Virus record (IMG/VR): IMGVR_UViG_3300031576_001279
Location: 1 to 32,502 of that record
Length of the DNA stretch: 32,502 bases
Source of the DNA: a virus
Reading direction: 5' to 3' (one strand)
Positions within the stretch are counted from its first letter, which is position 1, and each line of letters starts with the position of its first letter. Shown here in pieces: positions 1 through 7,948 of the stretch. A program made the translations under genes and the position numbers. Under the pieces are notes generated by a model. It was not told where the DNA came from. It worked only from the letters and a program-made list of their open reading frames with translations, and searched no databases.

Positions 1-119
1 ATGAACAAAGAATTTTATAAGCAGCCTTCATTTATTGCATCCTGCGTTGTAATTGTTTGCTATTTATTGTTCCCTTATTTCAGAGTTTCTATAGGAGGTT
101 TCGGTTCAGCATCAGCCAC
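1..119 (+). pseudogene. 5' fragment of a host membrane-protein gene, interrupted by the prophage
   Basis: An ATG at base 1 opens a frame that runs to a TAA at 145-147, giving 48 codons. About 40 of them come from the host side. The peptide has a short polar N-terminus and one hydrophobic segment (about residues 11-27, SFIASCVVIVCYLLFPYF region), as in a signal anchor. The last codons fall inside the prophage-end repeats, so the natural C-terminus has been lost. I do not recognise the family. The reading as a truncated host gene depends on placing the prophage end at base 120. Confidence 0.55.
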
Positions 120-128
120 TGAAATCTG

Positions 129-172
129 CAAAACGAAATGTACATAAATTTCAAAACGAAATGTACATAAAT
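129..172. repeat. Tandem 21-bp direct repeats at the prophage end, probable transposase-binding sites
   Basis: Bases 129-149 and 152-172 are identical over 21 bp, with core CAAAACGAAATGTACAT, and the period is 23 bp. An AAATCTGC octamer at 122-129 recurs at 169-176 and brackets the pair. In Mu, the R1 and R2 transposase sites are adjacent, about 22 bp apart and contain CGAAA, as here. The repeats lie between the interrupted host ORF and the last phage gene (stop at 212), where a transposon end should be. That MuA binds them is inferred. Confidence 0.65.
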
Positions 173-211
173 CTGCCTGTTTCGGACGTTATGTCAAAGA
201 ACTCCTAAAAA

Positions 212-1045
212 TTACGCTTCAGTGCTGAAGGCAGGAATCTGATCAAGCTGAATTCTCACCCCGCTCGCCATGTTATCCTGTGGTATAAATGAGGCCGCTC
301 CTGCTGTGTTTACTATCACTGTCCCAAGCTTGTGATCAGTGCCGTCATAAACTACAAAGCCACACTCGATCTGCTTGCCCGGACGTTTGCCAACCGGGTA
401 TGTAAACATGAGGTATGCTGATCCTGCAGTAAGTGATGAAGTGATCTTGATCCGTCCTCGTGTATGAATCCTTCCGAGTTCTTGTCTGTATCGGGCCACA
501 CCGTAAGTTCCGGTGCTTTCATCCGTCCATGATCCATTCAATGATAGATTTGAAAATGCCCCAAGCTGCGCACCGATCCGCGCTACCATTTCAGCAGCAA
601 GTGCATAAGGTAAACGCACAGCATCCATCGGCATATAATATGTACTCGGAACTAATGCCTGATTGAGAACTTCAGCCATGCGAATTTCATACGCATCATA
701 AGTGCCTCCACCCTGCAGTGTCTTCGTTCCACTTCCATCATAACCGAGAACAGCTTTCCACTGGTACGTATTAGGAAGTGAATCAGAAATTGAATGCGCT
801 TCAACCTTGAAAATTTCTCCTACGCGTACAATGTATCCTGCAGCAATATCATAATTGGGTGCATTGTGAACGATCTCGCAACCGGAAATGATAAATGATG
901 TTTGCGGTACACCGCTACCTAATCCTGCATCCTTCAGATAAGAAAAGATCGATGTGAACGTATCACGATACGCGCTGTCCATCCATCTCAAATCATCGAG
1001 CACGAATGGAAATCCGCCATTGGTATTTGTCCTTAATTGATTCAT
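212..1045 (-). CDS. Terminal fibre-like or baseplate-distal phage protein
   Basis: A 277-residue protein, last in the leftward tail operon and only 40 bp from the terminal repeats. This is the position of tail-fibre genes in Mu-type genomes. The N-terminus (MNQLRTNTNGGFPFVLDDLRW) looks like an attachment segment. The rest is rich in G, S, T, Y and aromatic residues, which suggests beta-structure. No enzyme motif, signal peptide or membrane segment is visible. The ATG at 1045 lies 13 bp beyond the upstream stop, so the gene is co-transcribed. The role in adsorption is inferred from position and composition. Confidence 0.55.
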   Translation of the reverse strand: MNQLRTNTNGGFPFVLDDLRWMDSAYRDTFTSIFSYLKDAGLGSGVPQTSFIISGCEIVHNAPNYDIAAGYIVRVGEIFKVEAHSISDSLPNTYQWKAVLGYDGSGTKTLQGGGTYDAYEIRMAEVLNQALVPSTYYMPMDAVRLPYALAAEMVARIGAQLGAFSNLSLNGSWTDESTGTYGVARYRQELGRIHTRGRIKITSSLTAGSAYLMFTYPVGKRPGKQIECGFVVYDGTDHKLGTVIVNTAGAASFIPQDNMASGVRIQLDQIPAFSTEA

Positions 1046-1058
1046 CGTTTATAGTCGT

Positions 1059-1694
1059 TTAATAAGTGTCAATGTAATATCGCTTGCCTGCTATCTTGTA
1101 CTGATTCACTTGCGCAGTCATCACATTCTCATCGTAAGTCACTGCAACTGGTACGTACACTATAAAATCAAACAAGCTGTCAAACTCTTCCTGATTAAGC
1201 AGAAACAAAACATCACCGTCATCACTCCACCATAATGGACTTACATCAGGTGTGTTGTTTGTGTTTGCATTCTGCAAGCTGATGTAGATGTCGTTTGCAA
1301 ACATTGAGTACTCATCCTCTGCGTAAGTAACCGCAGCATCATAATTATTGTACAGGTAAGTCTCAGTCGCTTGCTCTGCTGCGTTGAAGATGAAAGTGTA
1401 TGGATCATTCGTCACGTCCTCGATGTAAATAATATCGCCTGCAGCAATATCAACGTCACGGTCAGTAAGATTGTAAATCGTAATTCCGTAAGTGGTATTC
1501 AAATACTGTTCGAGATAAATTTTTTGTCCGTTGTACTGTAATTGTGTTTTGATTTCCGTCCTGAATGCAAGAAATAAATCGTTCACATCCTGCATTGCTT
1601 TCATCGCGCTGTAGATGACTGCAAGCAATTTAATCTTCCGAAGAAATGTCGGAATATTCGCGAACGCTATATTTCGGAAGTTGACGTTAAACAC
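1059..1694 (-). CDS. Baseplate-associated protein, Mu gp48 position
   Basis: A 211-residue protein that starts at GTG 1694, inside the last codons of the J-like gene (8-nt overlap). The GTG start is preferred because residues 1-35 (FRNIAFANIPTFLRKIKLL region) resemble the N-terminus usual for the protein that follows baseplate J in Bacteroidota contractile phages. The nearest ATG would remove that segment. The C-terminal half is acidic and aromatic. In Mu, gp48 follows gp47 and helps complete the wedge; assigning that role here rests on synteny and remembered resemblance. Confidence 0.55.
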   Translation of the reverse strand: MFNVNFRNIAFANIPTFLRKIKLLAVIYSAMKAMQDVNDLFLAFRTEIKTQLQYNGQKIYLEQYLNTTYGITIYNLTDRDVDIAAGDIIYIEDVTNDPYTFIFNAAEQATETYLYNNYDAAVTYAEDEYSMFANDIYISLQNANTNNTPDVSPLWWSDDGDVLFLLNQEEFDSLFDFIVYVPVAVTYDENVMTAQVNQYKIAGKRYYIDTY

Positions 1695-2553
1695 TTGGCT
1701 CGTATGTTATTTCAGTTGACAATGGATGTGCAGGATCAATCTCCATGTATCCGGCAAACGCTTCATAAAACTCTGTGAACGTTGAATATGGCAGCAGGCC
1801 GTATTTCGCTTTCGCTTGCGTAAGAAATGGTGATACAACTCCTTCAGCTTGCTGAACTGCATCAGTCAACAAAGTGAGATCGAGCGTTCCGTTGAAATAC
1901 AAATTGCTGATGAAATTGTTGATCGCATCTTCAACCGGAAATACTGCAGCATCAGAAATGAGTGATCCATCTGCAGCCATCACCAACGGATCATAATATA
2001 CCTTGTACTTGATCCACAATAAATCAGCATCCTCGCTGATCACCGCGAGATCAGTTCCTGCAAACTTGATCAGATTCATGTATGCAGAAAACGCATCCTT
2101 CTCCGGTGCGCTGAGTTTCGCAGGAACATCAGCAACAAGTTTTGCAACCTTAATTCTCACCTGTGATCCTACTTCAAGTGCTGCAGCACGTTTCACAATC
2201 ATTGCAGCTTCATCAATCGGATCGTAAACAAATTTTTCACCGTCCCACGTCAACACATCACCGTGCTGATATTCGAGCGCCTGATCAACGTACCAACGTA
2301 ATGTTCCGGGAACAACACTTGCAGCAATCGCTTCGATTTCTTCTTTGTGTTTATCAAATAACACTTCGTGCAACCACACTGCAGTTGCCATTACCCAATA
2401 ATGCAATCGCCAAATTGAAACCTTCGATGGTGTTGTAAGATCATCGAGGAAAGTTTGCGCATCATCAGGATTAGGAACTAATGCATCCAACTCTGAGAAT
2501 GTTTCCTTCTCAGTGATTATTGCGTTGTAGATTTCAGTGATTGATCTTGCCAT
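1687..2553 (-). CDS. Baseplate J-like wedge protein (Mu gp47 counterpart)
   Basis: A 288-residue protein expected to sit in the baseplate wedge that surrounds the hub and triggers sheath contraction. The C-terminal two-thirds has the layout of Bacteroidota J-like proteins: a conserved YDPLVMAADGSLI segment (about residues 192-204) followed by a helical section VEDAINNFISNLYFNGTLDL. The N-terminal 100 residues are helical and include WRLHYWVMATAVWLHEVLFD. The protein is shorter than Mu gp47. It lies between the fibre gene upstream and the overlapping gp48-position gene downstream. No catalytic function is expected. Confidence 0.65.
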   Translation of the reverse strand: MARSITEIYNAIITEKETFSELDALVPNPDDAQTFLDDLTTPSKVSIWRLHYWVMATAVWLHEVLFDKHKEEIEAIAASVVPGTLRWYVDQALEYQHGDVLTWDGEKFVYDPIDEAAMIVKRAAALEVGSQVRIKVAKLVADVPAKLSAPEKDAFSAYMNLIKFAGTDLAVISEDADLLWIKYKVYYDPLVMAADGSLISDAAVFPVEDAINNFISNLYFNGTLDLTLLTDAVQQAEGVVSPFLTQAKAKYGLLPYSTFTEFYEAFAGYMEIDPAHPLSTEITYEPSV

Positions 2554-2563
2554 CGTTGATCGT

Positions 2564-4147
2564 TTATAGTGAAATGTAAATGAGTGGCACGTTGCCGCTT
2601 TGATTCGTTACAGTTGGATTGTCAGTCACAACAGGTGTAGTGAATGTGATTGACGCTTGATAATAAGTTACTCCGGTTTCCGTTGTGCCTGAAATAGTAA
2701 CTCCAAGCGTAGAGCCTACCTGTGCTGCTGTTTGTGCATTAACGGTAACGGAGCCATTCACAATAACTCCTACAAAATACCAACCGGAAGGCATCGCAAC
2801 ATTGGGGGATTGTGTTTTTAATCCGGTTCCTGACATTGATATTTCACCGGAATCATAGAATATTGTTGTTGGAACTGCATTGGCAGAATTCCAAATTACA
2901 AGTCGGTACTTTGTGGCTGTGCCAGCACTTGTAATAGCAAAGTTTATAGAACCCAATGTAATATCGGAGTCAATAAATACAGGATGAATGTAAGCGATGT
3001 TAGCAGCCAATGCCACTGTTGTAGGTGCTCCATTAGCTCGCTGCAAGGTGTAATACACACCGCTTCTTTTTTGTGCGAACAGCGTTCCAAGATTTGCCCA
3101 CCTCATCCCATCTGATTGAGTCGAATCAGGTCGTAGGCTTTGACCGTTACTTCCAACTGCTTTTCTAATTGGAGTATTAGAAGCCGTAAATGATATTATA
3201 TCTCCCTTTGTTGTGCCGATTGATTTAGGAATCTTAGTATCGGCATAAGTTTTAGTTGCTCTCTGACTTGCATACTTGTCATCATCATTTGCAGCGAGTG
3301 TAACATCAGTGTCTTTGTTTGACAGCAATTCTCTCAATGTAATTTGCGCTTGCAGTTTCCCGAATGCAGATATAATTGAATCGCTCGCAGTAATTACTGC
3401 AGAACTTGCGAGACTGAGTCCAGTGAGCAGAGTGCCGCGAACTGCAGATAAGAAAGAAGAAAGTGTAAGTCCTACAGCGAATGCTTGCCACCATTTTTTT
3501 GCAGTGATGAAATCAGTATCGTTTGTTGTAGCAGAATCTTCAGCAACCGCTTGCGTTGCAACCTTACCAACTCCCTTCACTGATTCTGTTGCCTGATCAC
3601 GATTGCTCTCAATCACCTGCCAATTCGCATCTGTTTGTCCGGGAACATCAATGAGTGCTATCAGTAAATCCTCCGCGTTCACTGCAACAGTGCCCATCGT
3701 TCCTGCAGCACAACGGAATGTACTACCCGACTCGATAGGATCACCATCGTAAGTAGTTGGGTAACTTCCTGAAGGTGCAAACGCTTCAGGTTTCTTCATC
3801 GATGTATCAATGAGAACTGTCAGCGCATCAATCAAATCTTGTAAATCCTGATCAGCATTTGCGCGTGTAGTTGCCTCAGCAGTTATGTTGGTCTGAAGAG
3901 TTGTGTCTGCAGCAGCGCGCGCAGCAGCTTCTGCATTGAGTGAATCCTTCACCAATTTTTCACTAGGATAATAAGTGTCATCCGGTGTCACTTGAAACGT
4001 GGTGCGTTTGTATTCAAGCGACTCCAATGAATCAATCGCATCATTGAGAAAGTCATTCACCTTCTCACCTGTGATCGCATTCGCTCCATTCGTGTTGATG
4101 TCCGCATCAACCTGAGTGCGTAATTGCGCTTTTGTTTTTTGTGCCAT
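2564..4147 (-). CDS. Tail fibre / receptor-binding protein
   Basis: A 527-residue, modular protein. Residues 1-60 are a helical baseplate-attachment segment. Residues about 70-115 are an Ala/Thr/Asp-rich coiled coil with near-repeats (AEAAARAAADTTLQ, AEATTRANADQDLQ), typical of trimeric fibre stalks. Residues about 115-180 contain a Gly/Asp-rich domain with SGSTFRCAAGTMG. Then comes a fibre segment, ATESVKGVGKVATQA. The C-terminal 180 residues are beta-rich and probably bind the receptor. The ATG overlaps the upstream TAA by one base (TAATG). A fibre inserted between the LysM-like and J-like genes departs from the Mu order. Confidence 0.7.
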   Translation of the reverse strand: MAQKTKAQLRTQVDADINTNGANAITGEKVNDFLNDAIDSLESLEYKRTTFQVTPDDTYYPSEKLVKDSLNAEAAARAAADTTLQTNITAEATTRANADQDLQDLIDALTVLIDTSMKKPEAFAPSGSYPTTYDGDPIESGSTFRCAAGTMGTVAVNAEDLLIALIDVPGQTDANWQVIESNRDQATESVKGVGKVATQAVAEDSATTNDTDFITAKKWWQAFAVGLTLSSFLSAVRGTLLTGLSLASSAVITASDSIISAFGKLQAQITLRELLSNKDTDVTLAANDDDKYASQRATKTYADTKIPKSIGTTKGDIISFTASNTPIRKAVGSNGQSLRPDSTQSDGMRWANLGTLFAQKRSGVYYTLQRANGAPTTVALAANIAYIHPVFIDSDITLGSINFAITSAGTATKYRLVIWNSANAVPTTIFYDSGEISMSGTGLKTQSPNVAMPSGWYFVGVIVNGSVTVNAQTAAQVGSTLGVTISGTTETGVTYYQASITFTTPVVTDNPTVTNQSGNVPLIYISL

Positions 4148-4647
4148 TAGTTGAAGTCGCTGTTAAATTCAAGTATCGCAAAATCACCTCCGAACTCAGG
4201 ATACTTATCTGACATCGTGGAGGGAATTATTTTGTTCGCTACATAATAATCGTACACCGCTTTGTTGACCACATCATTCTGAATCTTCAACACTGATCCA
4301 ACGAGCGATTGATTAAACTCAGTGATCACTGAAGAATTATTTTCCTGCAGAATAAAAACACCTTCAATACTTCCGTATTCCTGAATTGCTAAATCCCAAA
4401 TACTTTGTCCGCTTGCTGCAGTGATCTTGTAATTGCGATCTTCATTCTTCATCACCTTCACTGCTGATCGGATCGGCTCAACGATTTTCTCACCACTCAC
4501 TTCGAGCACTGTTCCTGAAGGAAGAGTCGTAGACCAGGGCGAAGCGATTTCATTGCGCTCGATCATATCAAACACACCGAGTACAGAGCCGTAAGCTTGT
4601 ACTGCTACATCAAAAATTGATTGGCCGTTTACTACTATCACTTCCAT
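4147..4647 (-). CDS. Small baseplate protein with two LysM-like repeats
   Basis: From ATG 4647 this is a 166-residue protein. Two similar modules are visible: VVNGQSIFDVAVQAYGS followed by LPSGTVLEV (residues about 5-51), and AASGQSIWDLAIQEYGS followed by LVGSVLKI (residues about 76-122). The pattern, a GQS turn, a helix ending in YGS and a G-x-VL-x-I strand, is LysM-like. Such proteins in contractile tails strengthen the hub or tube joint. An in-frame GTG at 4650 is possible, but ATG 4647 gives TGATG coupling with the upstream gene. Whether it binds peptidoglycan is unknown. Confidence 0.65.
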   Translation of the reverse strand: MEVIVVNGQSIFDVAVQAYGSVLGVFDMIERNEIASPWSTTLPSGTVLEVSGEKIVEPIRSAVKVMKNEDRNYKITAASGQSIWDLAIQEYGSIEGVFILQENNSSVITEFNQSLVGSVLKIQNDVVNKAVYDYYVANKIIPSTMSDKYPEFGGDFAILEFNSDFN

Positions 4648-4958
4648 CACACAATTCTTTCAGTGAGAATTTCAAAGAGTCCCATTCCATCCTTCAGTGT
4701 CAAAACTGAATCGCCATATCCGTCAAGCTTCAACTGTTGCTTCAGGTTTTTTACAAAGTGTTGAACTTGATTTGAAGGCCCTTTTAAATACTTTCCAATC
4801 GCCACACCGATCACCGGAGTTTGTTTCCATTCTCCCGGATTGCTCAGCGCGATGAATTGTATATGCTGATTGTCGGAATGACCAACGGACAAATCACCGT
4901 TCACGATAATCAGATCAAAGTCATCATCTATCAACATATCTTTTCTCGGTGCTGCCAT
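4647..4958 (-). CDS. Baseplate wedge protein, gp46/gp25-like
   Basis: A 103-residue protein. It shows the conserved opening of short wedge proteins: DDDFDLIIVNGDLSVGHS (residues about 11-28), then QHIQFIALSNPGEWKQTPVIGVAI and a basic LKQQLKLDG helix. The size fits Mu gp46 and the GPW/gp25 class, which form the inner wedge at the sheath-baseplate junction. It sits between the spike and LysM-like genes, as in many myophage tail modules. Its start shares a base with the upstream stop (4958), and its stop overlaps the next start at 4647. Confidence 0.75.
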   Translation of the reverse strand: MAAPRKDMLIDDDFDLIIVNGDLSVGHSDNQHIQFIALSNPGEWKQTPVIGVAIGKYLKGPSNQVQHFVKNLKQQLKLDGYGDSVLTLKDGMGLFEILTERIV

Positions 4959-5503
4959 CAGTGTTTTACTTTTTCATTTTCGATGTCATTGTAATCCGGT
5001 AACTGCGCTCCGGTGAACAATGCTTTCAGCGCAAGCTGCAGTGCTGAAGGTGCGCCCAATCCCGCCTCTGGAATTGGTGCACCGTTCAGCAATGAAAAGA
5101 ATGCATTCCACAGCATGTTGTACTTCTGTAAGTCTGCTTTCAATTTTTCAATCTTGATCAATCCTCCATTCTCACCATCATTGATCACTGTCTCCGGGAC
5201 TTTCCATTCCACCTTAGTTATCTCGCTGCACTGGATCACGAAGCAGTTGTTTGGGTTGTTGTCAATGATCCCGACAATTACATCGCTGCCAACTTTCGGA
5301 TATGCTACGATGAAAGTGTCTTTCGTTTTTACAACAGCAGTGAGTCGCACATCAAATCGCTCCGGGCCGTCATCAATCGTTTTCACTTCTACAGTTTGCT
5401 CATCTTCATTCACACTCGTAACTGTTGCAGCGAACGCCTGAATCTTAATCATCGGCTTCACCAATCTCCTGATCAACGATGCTATGTCCTGATCTTCTTT
5501 CAT
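4958..5503 (-). CDS. Baseplate spike / gpV-like protein (Mu gp45 counterpart)
   Basis: A 181-residue protein. The N-terminal half alternates short strands (AATVTSVNEDEQTVEVKTI, then FIVAYPKVGSDVIVGII, residues about 25-85), consistent with the OB-fold of tail-spike proteins. The C-terminal half contains a NDGENGGLIKIEKL turn-helix and ends in ENEKVKH. In Mu, gp45 is the membrane-piercing tip mounted on the gp44 hub. Here it follows the hub gene with a 4-nt ATGA overlap (5500-5503) and precedes the wedge gene, the expected order. It lacks the long beta-helix of larger spikes, so an extra tip protein may exist. Confidence 0.65.
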   Translation of the reverse strand: MKEDQDIASLIRRLVKPMIKIQAFAATVTSVNEDEQTVEVKTIDDGPERFDVRLTAVVKTKDTFIVAYPKVGSDVIVGIIDNNPNNCFVIQCSEITKVEWKVPETVINDGENGGLIKIEKLKADLQKYNMLWNAFFSLLNGAPIPEAGLGAPSALQLALKALFTGAQLPDYNDIENEKVKH

Positions 5504-6444
5504 GCTGCGATTTTTCCTACTTCAACAATTCTGCGATAACCTCCTGAGCCGACTTTTACTCGTACACTGTCAATGAAATATTTTCCGTTGCGCTCAGTGT
5601 ATTCATCATTGATGATCTCCGCAACATCACCGTGCTCGATGTAAGGAATTCCAAACAGCGTGAGTGATCCATCGTAACCATCAACTTTTATTTTCTTCAT
5701 CTCTTCCTCTGCCTGAATTTTTAATTGTGATTCACTCAGGTTGAAAAAATGCAGTGTTCGCACATCTCCGCCATCCTCACCAACTTCCGCTTTGATGCTT
5801 GCGTTGTTTGGTTTCTTGCTGATGCCAATCACTTTGATCTTCACATCTTCCTTGCGAAGAAATTTCAGCGACTCGCCATTCACAATGTTCTTTTGAAAAT
5901 GAAGCTTCAACGTGTTGTAAGTTGCGCTGTAACGGAATCCGACAAATAATTTTTTCCCTCTGAACCATGACACTAATCCGTATTCACGCTTCAGGAAATC
6001 CAAAACGTTTGTTGCCGATCCGCCATCGATCATGAACGCTCCGAGATCAGAGTCGACCATCTCTGCAGTATCAGCATACGCAGGAGCGATGTACTTCACA
6101 ACTTCTTTGAGCGTAACGCTCTTCCAACTCTTTGTGAAATTCGTGCGCTTCAGTTTGCGCATTTCATCTTCGCATTCGATCACGACAGGAATGCCCGGTA
6201 TCAATCGAACAACGTATCCTTCAAACTCTGTTTTGAATTTTCCATTGTAACCGATTTCAATTTTCACTTCGTCATCTGCATGAACTAAATCTGTGACTCG
6301 CTGATCCTGCAGCTTCAGCTTGCGTGGTAGTGTGATCGTTGCAGTCCCGGTGAGTTCATTCCACGTATGGAATATGTCGATCTCTGTTGCGTATTTAAAT
6401 AGCAACTTGCCGATTGTAACTTTTATGCAAACGATACCGAACAT
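5500..6444 (-). CDS. Baseplate hub protein, gpD / Mu gp44 family
   Basis: A 314-residue protein matching the late-control-D/gp44/gp27 hub class, which forms the trimeric ring joining tube and spike. Visible features are the strand-turn block FHTWNELTGTATITLPRKL (residues about 26-44), a second barrel segment IEIGYNGKFKTEFEGYV, the central helical ATNVLDFLKREYGL followed by FRGKKLFVG, and a C-terminal YIEHGDVAEIIND...GKYFIDSVRV block typical of the final hub domain. The length is close to the family norm. It is co-transcribed with the DUF6046-like gene (7-bp gap) and the spike (4-nt overlap). Confidence 0.75.
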   Translation of the reverse strand: MFGIVCIKVTIGKLLFKYATEIDIFHTWNELTGTATITLPRKLKLQDQRVTDLVHADDEVKIEIGYNGKFKTEFEGYVVRLIPGIPVVIECEDEMRKLKRTNFTKSWKSVTLKEVVKYIAPAYADTAEMVDSDLGAFMIDGGSATNVLDFLKREYGLVSWFRGKKLFVGFRYSATYNTLKLHFQKNIVNGESLKFLRKEDVKIKVIGISKKPNNASIKAEVGEDGGDVRTLHFFNLSESQLKIQAEEEMKKIKVDGYDGSLTLFGIPYIEHGDVAEIINDEYTERNGKYFIDSVRVKVGSGGYRRIVEVGKIAA

Positions 6445-6450
6445 TTTTTC

Positions 6451-7071
6451 TCAGTCTATTTCTTCAAGTAAAACGATGTCTAATCCATCATCGGCCACCG
6501 CAGTTATTTCAAATGGTTGTGTGTCGGGAAATCCTTGTATCGGCTGAAACGTTGCTTCGTAAATCACCATGTTGGTGATACCGAAAATGTTGAACAGCTT
6601 TGAGTTCACCGATAACGTTGCGCCCACTTCACAAATTCTTTTCAGCAACTCAACTTCTTCATCCGGGAATGTTCCGTCACCGCTTACGATCAATCCTTTT
6701 ATGCTGATGGAATAATCAGAGAGGTTGATCATCTCTTTTACAATTCCTTTTCTGCCAACAATTTTTGTCTCGACAATTTCTTTTTTCTGTCCGAGTTCAA
6801 TCAGTGGATCAACCATGAATTTGTATTCAGGATAATCTTCGCCTTCAGGATGCTCGGTGTCAGGAATTGTTTTACCCGCTTCAATAGTCAATACATCGAA
6901 GAGCGGAGTACCCAACAAGCTCATGCCTGCAGCATCATCTTCACCGAGCAGAGGAATTTGTTTGTAAGGATTATCCGGTTGGTTGTTTTGCGGAAGCGTA
7001 GGAATCTTGCCCGGAATAAATCCGAAGATCAAATGGAAGCGCTCATAAATTTGTTCTATCGAAAGAGCCAT
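6451..7071 (-). CDS. DUF6046-like tail protein
   Basis: A 206-residue protein recalling the DUF6046 family of Bacteroidota contractile phages. The characteristic parts are LLGTPLFDVLTI (residues about 53-64), an ETKIVGRKGIVKEMI strand pair, and a C-terminal VIYEATFQPIQGFPDTQPFEI segment. It lies directly between the chaperone frame and the hub gene, a slot taken in other myophages by the tape measure and DNA-circularisation/LysM adaptor. A role in linking tube to hub is plausible but inferred. Its ATG (7071) falls 13 codons-worth of bases inside the frameshift extension that ends at 7056. Confidence 0.6.
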   Translation of the reverse strand: MALSIEQIYERFHLIFGFIPGKIPTLPQNNQPDNPYKQIPLLGEDDAAGMSLLGTPLFDVLTIEAGKTIPDTEHPEGEDYPEYKFMVDPLIELGQKKEIVETKIVGRKGIVKEMINLSDYSISIKGLIVSGDGTFPDEEVELLKRICEVGATLSVNSKLFNIFGITNMVIYEATFQPIQGFPDTQPFEITAVADDGLDIVLLEEID

Positions 7072-7271
7072 TTAGCAAGTCCTTTTAAAGATTCTTTTTC
7101 CTCCATTGTTCTAACCCACATCAGTTGTCTGAATTTGCGCTTCAGATCGTAATCAGAAAGTTTTTCAGGATGCGTAACGTGCATGTAGTAGGTGAGCAAT
7201 CCGAAAATCTTTTCGAGGGCTTGCTCAGGCGTACCTCCGTATCCTTCAGGAAGCGGATCGGAGGTTAGATA
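7056..7271 (-). CDS. -1 frame extension of the tail-assembly chaperone (gpT-like part of a G-GT pair)
   Basis: A frame of 71 codons with no suitable start of its own opens just before the chaperone stop (7265-7267) and runs to a TAG at 7056-7058. Slipping back one base after the TTT codon at 7273-7271 gives a 291-residue fusion. The extension begins YLTSDPLPEGYGGTPEQALE and ends KGLAKWLFR; it is a charged helical sequence with ordinary codon use. Lambda G-GT and Mu tail chaperones are made by a -1 frameshift in the same place. The slip site is a run of five T (GGTTTTTATC on the minus strand), not a perfect X-XXY-YYZ heptamer. Its first in-frame ATG lies 30 codons into the extension. Confidence 0.65.
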   Translation of the reverse strand, partial: YLTSDPLPEGYGGTPEQALEKIFGLLTYYMHVTHPEKLSDYDLKRKFRQLMWVRTMEEKESLKGLAKWLFR

Positions 7272-7930
7272 AAAACCGTATCGCCTACTGTGTCGGGAAT
7301 GAGATCAGCCAACGTGCGCAGTGTCCCAAAGAACAAACCGTCATCATCGAGAACAGATTTTACTCCGTGCAGCACACAATTTTTCACAAGCGATTCACTC
7401 GACTTGCGGGGATTATCTGCCAATCGTAAATAGTCTGTAATCACAAAGCGATCCGGTGTGCGGATCACTCCTTTGAATTCCTGCGTTCCTTCCTTCACCT
7501 CCGCTTCGATCTGCAGCAGCTTGTCAGCGCCATACTTCTTTTCCCATTCATCAACCATAGCGGCTGTAATGCCTTCAGGAAGCGATTCGCGATCAAGCTT
7601 ACTCGTTCTCACATCCGCATCAGGAATCAAGTCAGCAAGCTTCTTCATCATTCCGTAATACAGATCATCGTGCGCTTCCAGTGATTCACCTCCGCTCAGC
7701 ACGCAATTCGCAATCAGAATCTTGCTTGATTTCTCCGGGTCTTTCGCAAGCTTCAAATACTTGTTTACAATCTCCCGGTCAGGAGTTCGCGCAACACAAC
7801 TGAAAGGAGTTACTTCTCCATTCAGATTGTAGTTGGCATTCCAAATAAAAATTTTGCTGTGCGGAAACTTTTTCTTCCACTGGTCGATCTGCTCTTGGCT
7901 GATGCCGACCGGATATTTCACTTCACTCAT
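7265..7930 (-). CDS. Tail-assembly chaperone with an internally duplicated domain (gpG-like)
   Basis: A 221-residue protein with two homologous halves. Residues about 45-105 contain ARTPDREIVNKYLKLAKDP, then IANCVLSGG and KKLADLIPDA. Residues about 150-213 repeat the pattern as IRTPDRFVITDYLRLADNP, VKNCVLHG and RTLADLIPDT. The RTPDR...YL.LA..P.KSS...NCVL.G motif is typical of phage tail-assembly chaperones, which coat the tape measure before the tube polymerises. Position after sheath and tube, plus the -1 extension downstream, supports this. Most family members have one copy, so the tandem duplication is unusual. The ATG at 7930 is 18 bp after the tube stop. Confidence 0.7.
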   Translation of the reverse strand: MSEVKYPVGISQEQIDQWKKKFPHSKIFIWNANYNLNGEVTPFSCVARTPDREIVNKYLKLAKDPEKSSKILIANCVLSGGESLEAHDDLYYGMMKKLADLIPDADVRTSKLDRESLPEGITAAMVDEWEKKYGADKLLQIEAEVKEGTQEFKGVIRTPDRFVITDYLRLADNPRKSSESLVKNCVLHGVKSVLDDDGLFFGTLRTLADLIPDTVGDTVFI

Positions 7931-7948
7931 TCGGTGGTTGTGGTTTTT

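Noticed and set aside
5013-5441. A 142-codon plus-strand frame opposite the spike gene
   Set aside because: Antisense shadow with no neighbours in that orientation; the minus-strand gene is coupled on both sides.
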